64,000 nt of DNA from Perkinsus chesapeaki (lineage: Eukaryota; Perkinsozoa; Perkinsida; Perkinsidae), in NCBI GenBank assembly GCA_013115145.1, contig JAAPAO010000072.1:1571-65570 (forward strand), in the 5' to 3' direction. The notes beneath the pieces are model-generated. The model did no database searches. It saw nothing but the letters and a program-made list of their open reading frames with translations, and was not told the origin of the DNA. Made by a program: the position numbers and the translations under genes. Below, one piece after another: positions 26,601-37,112 of this stretch. How positions within the stretch are numbered: position 1 is the stretch's first letter; each line of letters starts with the position of its first letter.

Positions 26601-27814
26601 GCGGAACATGTCCAGTGAACCATAAGTCCACCCCCTTAACCACTCGGGCAAACACTCCAACGCTTTCGACGGTACGAAAACAATCGAGTATAAAAATGAG
26701 AGCCCCTCATTATACATCCCTACCGTCTTATCTGTGGCCGAAGATGCAATGATCGTATCGCAATAATTAACAACCATTTCCATCACCTAGAAACCACAAA
26801 TGCCTCAACCGGGGATCGAACCCCCGCGCATACCTCTCCAGTATGACCAGCTAATGTCGAGTTCAATATACCTGTCTTTGCATTCCACACTCTTAGGCGG
26901 TAGTCATCTCCACCAGTCACTATCACTCGAGATCCACACGCGAAATGTACACAATATCTGTGGACCATAGATATGGCATCTACAAGGTAGAGAGTCCCTC
27001 CCTTACACTGGCACTGGTGGCTGCTGCTGCTGTTGAGCTGCTGCTGCTGCTGATGATGATGGTTGCTCATGACCACTCTCATCCTCAGTCGTGGGAGGAG
27101 GGGGTTGAGCCTCGGCTGGTGCACGATGCCCAAGTACAGACCAGATACGTTGGAGTTTACGAGAATGCAATACCGATGTAACAGCAGGAGATGGTCGATT
27201 GTTTGAGCCACCATGAATCTACACATTAACATCATCAGGAATACACCACCTTTGGTCATTATACATACCGACACTGCCGCCCTCCTCGTTATAGACCTGT
27301 AAGTTGATGCCCACGTAGCTGCTCTACGCTCCGATGCGTATTCACCTGCATCAGGCTCCGAGTGCAGTATCGGGCTAAATAACGATTAATCGAAATTGAC
27401 GACTGGTCCGAGTAATACCGTCCAGAGCAAAGTTGAAGCAGTCTATCCTTTGGCACACTATGGAGGTCTAAGTTCTTTATGGTAGAGTATGACCTCGACC
27501 TAAATACCATCATCCTTTATAACTGGCAATCTACCAATTATACCCAAACAACCCCGATGCTTCGGCTTCCTCTTTTAAAACGTCTGCTGCCGAACTCAAT
27601 GCCTGAAGGACAAGACAATTCGATCATTCATATACACCATTAATAACAATCTTTGTCAGACTCTGCCCTCTCCCACCAGTATTACCCCACTACTCTGTAG
27701 ATCTTCCAACATACTAGTAACAAGCAATAATAAATCCCTTGAGTTACCGTCCCAGTTGGCCCTCGATAAGGTATTACTGCTGCTATTGCTGCTGCTCCGT
27801 TGTTGACTACTCAT
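20684..27814 (-). CDS. BRWD/PHIP-like WD40 protein with PHD-like finger and tandem CW fingers
   Basis: Large multi-exon gene, start MSSQQRSSSNSSSN at 27814. WD40 repeats follow (VIVTGGDDYRLRVWNAKTG; then AGHTGEVMEMVVNYCDTII joined across an intron; then VRLWEV). This matches the BRWD/PHIP propeller, as does the linker FEEQFFEGDY after it. A PHD-like finger (CSVCGNSGATVTC, HIGC, CNAC) lies at about 23280-23440. Next is DMYIPQVGDYVRYFPPE, the BRWD-type P-Q-x-G-D-x-V motif. The C-terminus has two CW zinc fingers, WVQCSKCNKWRKV (about 21150-21205) and WIQCDACSKWRIV (about 20840-20960), which in other proteins read methylated H3K4. A degenerate bromodomain may sit near 21.7-22 kb, but I cannot confirm it. 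Low-complexity Gln and Asp stretches separate the domains. One gene is the simplest reading; a split into two is possible. Introns at 26569-26723 and 26787-26833 carry tRNA-derived sequence. Confidence 0.7.
26577..26657 (-). tRNA. tRNA-Leu(UAA)-derived cloverleaf inside an intron, anticodon UAU
   Basis: Eighty-one nt fold as a class II tRNA. The acceptor GAGTGTT pairs with AGCACTC over all seven positions. The D arm reads CCCGAGTGGTTAAGGG. The anticodon stem is GTGGA/TTCAC, with loop CTTATGG. The variable arm is TGGACATGTTCCGC and the T loop is TTCGATC. D arm and variable arm closely match eukaryotic tRNA-Leu(UAA), but the anticodon is UAU, not UAA, and the T stem has one mismatch. It sits entirely in a 155-nt intron (26569-26723) of the host gene, same strand. 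There is no run of four T after it. It may be a decaying copy or a functional variant; class and origin are well supported, function is not. Confidence 0.75.
26787..26833 (-). other. 47-nt intron built around a tRNA T arm
   Basis: The intron begins GTATGCG and ends TTTCTAG; removing it joins AGHTGE to VMEMVV in frame. Its centre, CGGGGGTTCGATCCCCG, is a perfect tRNA T arm, followed by an acceptor-like TTGAGGC. The 5' half of a tRNA is missing. Part of the tRNA-in-intron pattern. Confidence 0.65.
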
Positions 27815-27976
27815 TATAGTGATACATCCCTATATCAGGGAGAAATACTAACAGTTATTATTTACACTATTTACGCAATATATAATAAAACGAGGGAAAT
27901 GTTAATCACAGCAAGATGGGTGATAAAAATAAGCCGCCGCTTAACCTTACATAACCACACCAGAGTTGCCTGACAA

Positions 27977-28436
27977 TCACACTGTCATCGCCGCCGCCGT
28001 GTCACCACCTGTATCATCACCTATTCTCTGTAAGCCTTTAGGAGCCTGTTTAGCACATTGCTTTGTTACTTCATCATCCAACATTTCTGTATGTAACCAA
28101 TTAAACCTATATCACATCTACACTAATAATACCACACGCACTAGTCACCTATCATTAATAACCTCCCTAGCATTAAGCTTTCTTAATTCTTTAGTCCAAT
28201 AAACAGCTGAACCAGCTCGATACAGGAATGGTAAAGATAACACAGCAAGGAAGGTAGTACCCATCACTGTGGGAGAGTTCCAGAAGGTCGACTGAGATAA
28301 TAAATAGTATTATGATTATTATGATGTTTAATACCTCCCTAAAAGCGGACTTGAATCCACCAGCAGCCTTGAGGCCTTGTAATACACCAGATGATTGTTG
28401 AGCAGTGGCTAGGCGACCAAAGGCAACTCGAAACAT
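27977..28436 (-). CDS. Small mitochondrial-type single-helix membrane protein
   Basis: Exon 1 (28335-28436) encodes MFRVAFGRLATAQQSSGV, an Arg-containing amphipathic start typical of mitochondrial import signals. Exon 2 (28163-28291) encodes a hydrophobic helix (MGTTFLAVLSLPFLY) followed by a basic segment (WTKELRKLNARE). A last exon seems to encode KQAPKGLQRIG and an Asp/Ala-rich end with stop at 27977; its splice site is uncertain. The small size, import signal and one helix resemble accessory subunits of respiratory complexes, but I recognise no specific one. Confidence 0.5.
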
Positions 28437-28665
28437 GGTTAAAACCCAAACTAAAAATGCATAATGGTCAGTCGGATGTTGGTATATACGCATCGGTGAT
28501 GAGATTCACACAGCTAGTTAGCGCTTTCCAAGATATGGTGAGGGGCTGATTTTCAAAACCGCTTCCAGAAACTGTTCCAGAATAGCACGAAGCCTTGTCT
28601 ATTGAACGGGCGGTGAGAGAGCTTGATTCCTGATTACTGTGAAGACGAGTTCCTCTGTATAATAT

Positions 28666-28678
28666 GCTTCGCTCCGCT
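28666..28678. repeat. Copy of the AGCGGAGCGAAGC motif (reverse)
   Basis: Thirteen-bp match in reverse orientation, 230 bp upstream of the small mitochondrial-type gene. Confidence 0.8.
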
Positions 28679-28743
28679 AACAAAACTGCACGTTGAGTAG
28701 CGCACGCCCACTTACGTGTACCTTCTAATTAAATGACGTCAAG

Positions 28744-28914
28744 ATGTTATCTTATATGACTATAATATTAATGACAGCTGCAGGTAGGGAATGCCCTCCT
28801 AATGCTAATACACACTGTTTTGATAATGAAGATTTTACATGTGAAAGATGCTGTACAACGGCACCCAATCAACCTCGAGGGAATCCTGAATGTTGGATTG
28901 AATATCTCCAGTAA
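28744..28914 (+). CDS. Short cysteine-rich secreted peptide candidate
   Basis: A 56-codon ORF. The first 14 residues (MLSYMTIILMTAAA) are hydrophobic and could be a signal peptide. The rest has six cysteines in a C-x7-C-x7-C-x2-C-C-x11-C spacing (ECPPNANTHCF, CERCCTT, PECW). Such spacing is typical of small disulphide-stabilised secreted peptides. No family is recognised. It lies alone on the plus strand between a minus-strand mitochondrial-type gene and a kinase gene. It could also be the first exon of a longer gene. Confidence 0.4.
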   Translation: MLSYMTIILMTAAGRECPPNANTHCFDNEDFTCERCCTTAPNQPRGNPECWIEYLQ

Positions 28915-29177
28915 CTATAGCCTCTTAGAATAGGCACTTTTGGGAATTACTTTAATAATTGCATTAATATGCCGATAGGTATGAGCCGTGTTGCGGTACC
29001 GCAGCATTTGAAGCATCAGGGAAGTCCCTACCATTACCATCTTCACTTAACCTCAGTAACCTGCCTGATGTCCCGCCATAGACCGTACCATGCTAATACA
29101 CCTATTGTTGAGTTTCTGATAGACTAATATAATAGTTTTTCGTCCTTTTATAATTTCGGACGTCCAGTCTGGTGACC

Positions 29178-30756
29178 TATGCAACAACAGAAGCCTAATA
29201 CTCGATTACTGGCACAAAGCACTAATCTAACCAAGCGGTAGGACCAAAGAGGAGGTATATGGGGAAATTATCTGCATCGTCAGGTTCGAGGAGTCTGATA
29301 AAATAATTTATAACAGCGGTTTTACATGTACTGTGGTCCAAGGCCGTGACCGCGTCACTGATAATGTAGTATAGGACTGTTAGTCAACCTAAAAGGAATC
29401 TTTGTTAGAAAGTGGCTATCAAACTAGTCCAGAAAAAGAAGCTCGTCACCGATGCTGAGATAGAACGTGCCAGGTGATGATAGTAATATTAATATGAACC
29501 AACTTAACATTAGATACGAGTTAAAGTATCATTCTTCATTGTCCCATCCTAATATAGTACCATTGGTGGCTTGTGAAGAGACTAATGAAGGTTTTATAGC
29601 AATAACGCCTTATGGTAGGAGCATAGCAACACTCCTTTCGAAGATGGTATCTATTAGCATGCGATGGAGACCTTTATGAGCTTACACATTGCACAACATT
29701 AACTGAGGAAGCAACAAGGAACTGCATTAGTCAAGTATGGCTCTTAAATGTGGCTCACATTGTGAAAAGAGTGTTGATAGATCCTTGCTGCTATCAATTA
29801 TATGCATACTCAGAAGAGGCTCGTTCATGGTGATATTAAACCGGTAATAGGAGTGTAGAGTGGTTTATGATGATTACAGGAGGGGGGTTTGTTATTTAGC
29901 ATAATATGTTATTGCGTAAAATAGAAGGTAAATTTATATTATTACTCTGTGACTTTGGATTCACAGAGGAGCTTCGACCACATACCAATGATGTCTTATT
30001 CACTCAGCTTAGAGGTAGGCAACAACAACAACCTCTATGAGCTTGGATACTACTCTATAGGCACTTCCGGGTACTTCGCTCCCGAACAACTTGCTGGTCG
30101 AAATTACGATGGTAAAGTTGACGTATTTGCTGCTGGGGTTATAACATTCACTCTTATCGGGGTAATAATAATATCCCTTGCTCTGTTTTACGCTGCCTGT
30201 TAGGGCTATGAGCCATTCTATCCTCCGGACAACATGTCGGAGCCGGTAGAGTTCGAACCACGTTATTGGCAACATGTGAGTGATGAAGCTAAGGATTTTA
30301 TGAGGCGGTAAGTAACGTAATTTAGCCACTACTTTGACAGACTGAGGTCAGATGTCTCGCCATTGATCCTCGGCAACGAATGTCCTGTGAAGAGGCATTG
30401 GCCCATCCATGGCTATCGATGGGCATACCAAAGCATGTCAGTCGATATGTAAATGGATTGAAAGATTATCACTCGGGCTTTCAGACATCACCTCGTGGTT
30501 CGGCGGAAGGGGACTATAGCATGAACCCTCCACCTGATGAAAGTATTGACTTTTGGAATGCAAAGGATGTTATTATAAAGGAGTTCGAGGCCTGTATATC
30601 GAATAGGAGTAATGATGTCCCATCTAAGTCGGAAAGGTAATATCACCTTCAGTAGTGTTGCTAGCAGCAATCATTGACAGTTTCATCGATCACGACATTG
30701 ATCTCTTCACATGTGCTGATGTTGCAGCTGGTCCACAGGCCGCTAAGGGATCTTAA
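29178..30756 (+). CDS. Serine/threonine protein kinase
   Basis: Assembled from about nine short exons. N-lobe: VSGFTCTVVQGRDR then KVAIKLVQKKK with the ATP-binding lysine. C-lobe: YMHTQKRLVHGDIKPHNMLL (catalytic loop), LLLCDFGFTEEL (DFG) and GTSGYFAPEQLAGRNYDGK (APE-type). A helix AKDFMRR and the PRQRMSCEEALAHPWL block close the domain. The catalytic loop reads HGD rather than HRD, so the Arg that receives activation-loop phosphate is missing; the catalytic Asp remains. After the kinase comes an unstructured tail; a 41-nt intron leads to a last exon ending AAGPQAAKGS. The 5' start is uncertain; MQQQKPNTR at 29178 is the likeliest I see. Confidence 0.7.
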
Positions 30757-31044
30757 TGAAGGATGGGGGACGAGGAGGAGGAGGAGGCATCAACATTGTT
30801 GTTATTGCATGTTTTCGGTCTATTTTAATTTCTTACACTACTATTAGAACCCACTGTTTGTTGTATGCTGCTGCTGATGGATGGAGAGGGTGTTGTTGAT
30901 ACCACCATGGATTTATATACAAGATAAGGAAATATAGAGAGGGAAATTCTGCTGCATTTTTATCATCAGAGGAGGTATCCCTCCCAAGAATCATAACTGT
31001 TGTGTTAAGTAAGTATCGATGGGTGGTGCCGATTTAGGTGATCT

Positions 31045-32422
31045 ATGGATGGCAAAGGGGAAAGATATATATCTCTGCTGAAGGCAAGGATTGGTGACGT
31101 TGAGATAAGTGAAGCATTAAATGATGAAGAGGTAAAGGATTCCTACACGAATGGAGTTGATGGGGAATTCAGATGGTGTATGCTTGGAAGAGGATAGCTC
31201 AACAAGGCTGTATAACAAGAGGGAGGCTTCAACACTTTATTAATATATTTATAGGATCTCCTGAGGGGGGAGGTTGCTCATTGTCTGTATTAAGATAACA
31301 TTAGTATCATTAAATAGTAATGCTGCTAGGCATTGGAGATAGCAGACTTATATAAGTATATGAACGGAGGCAATGAAGATGGGGGCGATGTAACACAGAA
31401 GGGCTTTAAGGTGTACTAGTTATGTGATAACGGTGAGATATCATAGGCCCATAGGATTTCTTGACAAGTCAGCCTACCAAAGAGATGCTGGGTGATGTGA
31501 TACCAGGCAGGCCTAGTAGGCTATCTGCATGTGGGATAACACATCCTCGACATTATCTTTCATAGTGGATATTTAGTTAGTGCGGCTGGAAAGCTGCCAT
31601 TTAGTGGGGATGAGGATCAGAAGTGGAATAAGGCATTTTATGAAGGTTCGAACGACTTACATGAAGAGAACAAACGAAAGTATTGTGGGCTCGTAAAGAT
31701 ACTCAACATCTCAACCCTCATTTACTTTCGAAGACTTCACTTGATAAATGTTAATTGTTGTATACCGCAGTGTCATGCGTGGAGCTCGGATACCATCACT
31801 GGTGGTAGAGAATGTCGTCAGGTTTTTAGCGAGTGAAGAGGCCGGTATGAAGGAAATTGAGAGGCAATGCCTCATCGAACTGTTTACCAATCTCGACACT
31901 AAACGCCGAGGTAAGGCCCCAAGGCGGCGTTGCCACCTTCTACATCCTATTAAGGTTGTTTGGATGCTGATGACATCGCCAATAAGATTGTAAGAAATCA
32001 TGTCGGCTTCACACGGAAGGAGGGCAAGAAGGCGGATCGGTCAATAGAGTCGTTGGCTTTGTCACAAGATGTAGGTTAAGCTGTGGATGGTATGGATGAT
32101 AATGATGCCTAATAGATATTGTTTGAGCTACGGTATCGCGCTGCTATGAAAGGGTTGATACGTCGCAGTGCAAGAGATAGATGGGGTACAATTAGGGAAC
32201 GATTCATGCGTGCTTCAGTCCATGATGATGCTGCTAAGAGAGAAGAAACATTTATAACCGATCTTGGTAAATAACACTCCAAGTGAATAGTCAACATGTT
32301 TCGTAGGTAGAAGAAAGCTCTCAATAGAAGGATATGATGATGATGCCACCAATGGTGACTCATCCGTCCTTCCATTTCAGGTGAACCAATGTCCACATTG
32401 TGGCGGCAATCCAATATTATAA
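31045..32422 (+). CDS. Calcium-dependent-kinase-like gene with EF-hand
   Basis: Starts MDGKGERYISLLKARIGDVE. A segment near 31590, AGKLPFSGDEDQKWNKAF, resembles the CDPK block G-x-x-P-F-x-G-x-x-x-x-x-x. Further on, ELFTNLDTKRRGCLDADDI spans an intron and fits an EF-hand loop (D-x-K-x-x-G-x-L). The last exons encode FELRYRAAMKGLIRRSARD and end with a QCPHCGGNPIL tail carrying a CxxC pair. Kinase motifs I, VII and VIII were not found cleanly, and several exon borders between 31150 and 31700 are unresolved. It may be a degenerate or partial CDPK. Confidence 0.4.
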
Positions 32423-32593
32423 AGCCTACACTATTGTTAGGTTTGGTTAGCTGCTGTTGGTGGAGGGTTGGCGAGAAAGAAGGATGATGAGTTGTGAAGG
32501 GCGACAAGTCTTCACTTGTCATGGAACATGTTAATTTACAGTGTCTATTAATGAAAGGAGTAACCAGTTTTGAGTTGAATACTACATTCAGAA

Positions 32594-32664
32594 CGGCGCG
32601 CCCGGATTTGAACCGAGGACCTGCTGATCTGCAGTCAGCCGCTCTACCACTGAGCTACACACCC
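32594..32664 (-). tRNA. tRNA-Cys (GCA)
   Basis: The cloverleaf has D arm GCTCAGTGGTAGAGC, anticodon arm GCTGACTGCAGATCAGC (anticodon GCA) and T arm CTCGGTTCAAATCCGGG. The acceptor is GGGTGTG with CGCGCCG: positions 2-7 pair, two of them as G-U, but 1:72 is a G-G mismatch. No run of T follows. It lies between the EF-hand gene and Rab GDI. Confidence 0.85.
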
Positions 32665-32896
32665 TTGGCGTACTTATTGGCGAGCCAAGGCGTCGAATTT
32701 CTCAACTCTGATCGTTCAGCCGTAGCTTTCCTTGTCGTAGTACTAGCCTTATACTGAATGTAATAACCCAACATTACGTCCATCATCCCTCTCTTCATCC
32801 CATTCGCACTCACTCTTGTCGCGCACGCCATCTCGATCGATACCCACAATCTTAAATAATATATCCTCCTTTAAAGGTTGTTGAATCTTTACCACT

Positions 32897-34957
32897 ATGG
32901 ATGAGCAATACGACGTCATCGTTTGTGGCACTGGACTTAAGGAATGCATTCTATCCGGTTTGTTCTCTGTACTAAATCTTTCACCATACCTATATACTAT
33001 ATACCATTATTTAGTGCTACGGTAAGAAGGTCCTCCATTTGGATCGGAATGGTTATTATGGTGGTGACTGTGCCTCATTGAATCTTACCACATTATGGGA
33101 TAAGTTCAGGCCAGGTAATGTAATAGTCACTTGTAATAGTAATGGAGTAACTCAGTAGGAGAGAAGCCACCAGCGGATTATGGATCTAATAGGGATTGGA
33201 ATGTTGATCTCATCCCAAAGTTCGTTATGGCATCTGGTCAACTTGTTAAAATACTTTTAAAGACTAAAGTTACCAGGTGAGGCATTAGTGGCGGTGACGT
33301 TGCTAGAATGTATGGCAGATATCTCGAATGGAAATCTGTTGAAGGAACATACGTCTATCAGTATCAGGCTGCTGGCCTATTCTCTAACGAGAAGTTCATT
33401 CACAAGGTATAAGGGTGCAGCCGTCACTGAGTGGGGTGATGCTTGGTTTAGGTGCCAGCGACAGAGATGGAGATTGTTAAGTCACCTTTGATGGGTATAA
33501 TGGAAAAGAAAAGATGTACTAGTTTTTTCATGTTTATTGCGAGGTGGGTCGGTCGTGTGGCATTATTAACGTCTATGCTTCATTTAGGTGGAAGGATGAT
33601 GATGTATCGACTCATGATGGTATCGATGGTAACAGGCATACGATGATGCAAGTAGGAGTAGTTAGCATCACATACCGACTTAACCATACCTATAGGTTTA
33701 TGAGAAATATGGCCTTCAACCTGACACTATAGACTTCTTTGGTCATGCCGTTGCTTTGTATCCTGACGACAGTTATTTATTCAAGCCATGTGGACCAACT
33801 ATTCAAAAGATGAAATTGTAATAGTAAATGGTTGTCTTTTTTATTTCATAACCTTTTTAATAGGTATCTTGATTCTATCACAAGATACGGTCAGAGTCCA
33901 TTCATCTATCCTATCTATGGATTAGGTAGCAGTAAAAGTGAATAGTCAATAAGGAGGCTTACTCTGGATAGGTGGGATACCGGAAGGCTTCAGTCGTTTA
34001 AGTGCCATCCATGGTGGTACCTATATGCTTAATAAGCCTGTTGGTAAGTATTCAACTACTCTTACTTATCATTAATCATCCCTACAGATGGATTCGAGTT
34101 CGATACCGATGGTAAGATCTGCGGTGTTAAGTCGGAGGGGGAGGTAGTAATATTATTACACAATCGTTGTAGACGACAACTTGTCGTCGTCATCGGCCGC
34201 TACCACACCGCTACAGGTTGCTCATGCCCCTTTGGTTGTATGTGACCCTTCATATGTTAAAGATACTCTCCCTCAAAAAGTCAGATGCACTGGCCGTACC
34301 ATCAGAGCTATTTGCGTAGGTTTATCCGCTCCACCAACCATTCAAGTGTTATTAGATTCTCGGTCATCCTATTCCGAACACTAATGATGCAACCTCTTGT
34401 CAAATCATTATCCCACAAAAACAGCTCAATAGGAGGTAATGAACAGCAAGGGGGTTATGCATGTCATCATTTCTTCAAGGTCTGATGTCTACGTTATGAT
34501 GGTCTCTTGGGCGCATAATATCGCGTATAAAGGAAAGTAGTATCATTCAAGATTTAGCTCTTTCCATTGGTGAGGTGTAGGTATGTAGCATTGGTCTCCA
34601 CCACTGTTGAAACTAACGATCCTGAGAGAGAGATAATGCCAGCACTTCAACTATTAGGCAACATTGAGAACAAGTTCGTTACGATATCGGAGAAGTAAGC
34701 ACACTGAATGGTTACATTGTGAGGATCTATGCTACAGTTATGAACCAACCGATGATGGCAAAGAGGATCAGTTGTTCGTGTCAAAGTCTTATGATGCTAC
34801 CAGCCACTTCGAGTCGGCAACACAGGATGTAATATTATCCTTCATTTGTGTATTGAATATCGTATCATTATAGGTGTTGGAGATGTGGGAAAGGATTACT
34901 GGTAAGCCTTTGGATTTAACACTTACACCTGAAGACACTGCTGAAGATGAACAATAG
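32897..34957 (+). CDS. GDI: Rab GDP dissociation inhibitor
   Basis: Starts [21 protein letters not shown], the GDI/REP signature for Rab binding. Further exons give [20 protein letters not shown], then a block with [35 protein letters not shown], then [39 protein letters not shown] and GGTYMLNKP. All are in the order found in GDI, ending in an acidic tail. GDI extracts GDP-bound prenylated Rab GTPases from membranes and recycles them through the cytosol. Introns are short and frequent. No departure from the family was noticed. Borders of some internal exons are approximate. Confidence 0.9.
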
Positions 34958-35063
34958 GAATAATAACACACAATATCCCTTTTAATGATGACTATGCTTC
35001 TATTATTTACATCTGTTGAGTTTAACTAAGTCCAAAGTACAGCGCAAGTGTTAACGTGATTGA

Positions 35064-36711
35064 ATGGCGCCAGCAGCAGCAGCAGCCATTGAAGAGAGTG
35101 GTAGAGTGTGCAGTGGATGCAACAGACGATTAAATCACGAACACTATTCTAATAAACAATGGCAGGCTAAAGCTAAAGTTAGGAAATGCTTGAAATGTAG
35201 CGGTTACTGGATTATTAATGGAACAGCACTCTCATCATCGATCAGGCACATCAACACACAACGGCAACGAAACAACCAAGAGCCATGGAGGTATCGAAGT
35301 TGTTACTGTCGAGCCGTATGGTAGAGTATTGCGGACAACTGCGGCTGTGAAGAAAGGGGATGTTATATGGCAAGAGGAACCTATTGTACATTCGGCAAGA
35401 GTGGCGGACTTAACTCGACGGGAGGAAGTCTTTGTATCGGTTTTAAGCAGCAAGCTGAACGGTTTGAGTGTTATTGAAGATTTCCTCTTTATCAAGGCAT
35501 ATGTCGCCCTACCTTTGAGGGACAGGAATACAGTGCTTGACTGTTATTATCCAACCAAAGCGGAGGTGTCTAGGTCACCGTTGCTGTCAGCACTCATAAA
35601 GATATGCCCACCCATTTTTGAAGAGCTCTTCAAAGGCTCTGATGGAGCCTTACGAAATTGGACAGGCGCCCCGGTGAATGATTCCGATGAGCTCGAGAAA
35701 GTTGTCCTGATTAAAGCCACGAATGCTCATGCTTACTACGTTCAGTCTGAGGTCACCGCATGCGCCCTGTACGAACTTGGCAGCAAAATGCGGCATTCGT
35801 GTGCTCCTAATGTGGTGTATTCAAGCCGACGTGGCAGCGGCGGTAGCAGCGTCGAGTCCAGCCAGGGCAGTTTCGTGGCACTTATCGATCTGCCGGCCAA
35901 TACCGAGCTGCGATTCTCCTACATAGAACCTGTTGCACCAGCGTGTATGAGACGGCAACTGCTGTTGAATAATTATGTGTTTTATTGTGACTGTCCACTG
36001 TGTGAATCAATTGACTATTATCGCGGCATACCTTGCCCGAAGTGTTCCCCGAGACGAGGGGATTGGGTTGAAGCCGCTGAGACTAAACTCATCCATCCTG
36101 ATGATCTGAAAATGCCACAGGTGTTAAGTCAAGGAACGATCTACCATGTTGATAAGGAAGACTATCAGTGGGTGTGCAACGTGTGTGGTGCCAAGGTATC
36201 TGAGGATGAATGTGGTCTACCGGAGGACCTTGAAGACTCTCTCATAGACACTGCTCGAAACTGTGATGATCTCGATGAATATGAGCTATCTCAACACCTC
36301 CGATCGATGCCACTCATCCTAGGTGTTAATCATTCCGCTGTATGGTTGGTTCGTAAAGCATATATCAATCGGCTGATAGAGAACAACGGCGCATTGGAAA
36401 GAATAAAAAACGAAACGGCTCAGTTGCTGGCAGCTGTTGATCATGCCGGAGAGCTATTCGAGAAGGAGCTTGGCCCGCATTACTATATCGAGTCCGGTGC
36501 AGCATTTATGGAGTCTTTGTTAAATAAGGTTGCTGGGCGATTAACCAGAGATAGGCAGTGGGAGTTGGCAGAAGAATACCTTCAGAAGTCTAAGGCGTCG
36601 ATGTTGTTACTCATGGCGCCCAATGATGATCCGATTGTTACCATCGATAAAGCTCTAGCTGCCTGTCAGCTTGGAGATGTTTCAATGTTACCACAAGTGT
36701 TCCGTGGTTAA
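35064..36711 (+). CDS. SMYD-like SET-domain protein with N-terminal zinc-finger-like exon
   Basis: Exon 1 (35064-35202) encodes CSGCNRRLNHEHYS and CLKC, two CxxC pairs around a conserved S-x-x-Q-W segment, resembling an Stc1-type zinc module. A 43-nt intron leads to exon 2 (35246-36711). This encodes a SET domain: GRVLRTTAAVKKGDVIW at the start, MRHSCAPNVVY (the N-H-S-C-x-P-N block with N changed to R) and ELRFSYIE. A post-SET cysteine cluster (YCDCPLCE, CPKC) follows, then a helical repeat region as in SMYD proteins. Such proteins are protein lysine methyltransferases acting on histones or other targets. The changed Asn may affect cofactor binding; target unknown. Confidence 0.8.
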
Positions 36712-37112
36712 GGGTAAAAGTGTCGTGTTTAAAGTCAGCATGTGGTTTACAGAAGAGGAGGCCCTTAATGATAGCATTACTTTGGGAAAGAGACTCGATA
36801 TCGAGAAACATCTTTCGAGGCTCTCGCGGGAGTTAGAGTCAAACAGTGCATCATAAAACACGCGTTTTTGCAATCATCAATAAACAGGATGTAGCTGGGA
36901 ACCTTGTAAGCAGCCTACCTTGTCACCCTTTATGAATGTCGGCCTATTGATATTGTTGCTCACTTCACGGAATGCCGATGTAAAAGAGATAAGTAAGCCG
37001 CCGACATGCGTGATGTAGCAAAATAACCGTTAATGTAAGGTAATGAGTTTTACGAGGACCAATACATTCTGACAATGGAGGAAGTCTGGAACACACGATC
37101 AAGCAATTTCTT
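36712..37112. other. Intergenic region
   Basis: About 400 bp between two plus-strand genes. Nothing recognised; may hold a first exon of the next gene. Confidence 0.4.

Noticed and set aside
30248-30262. GTTCGAACC match in the kinase gene
   Set aside because: It codes for the EFEPRYW segment of the kinase domain; no A box or stems around it.
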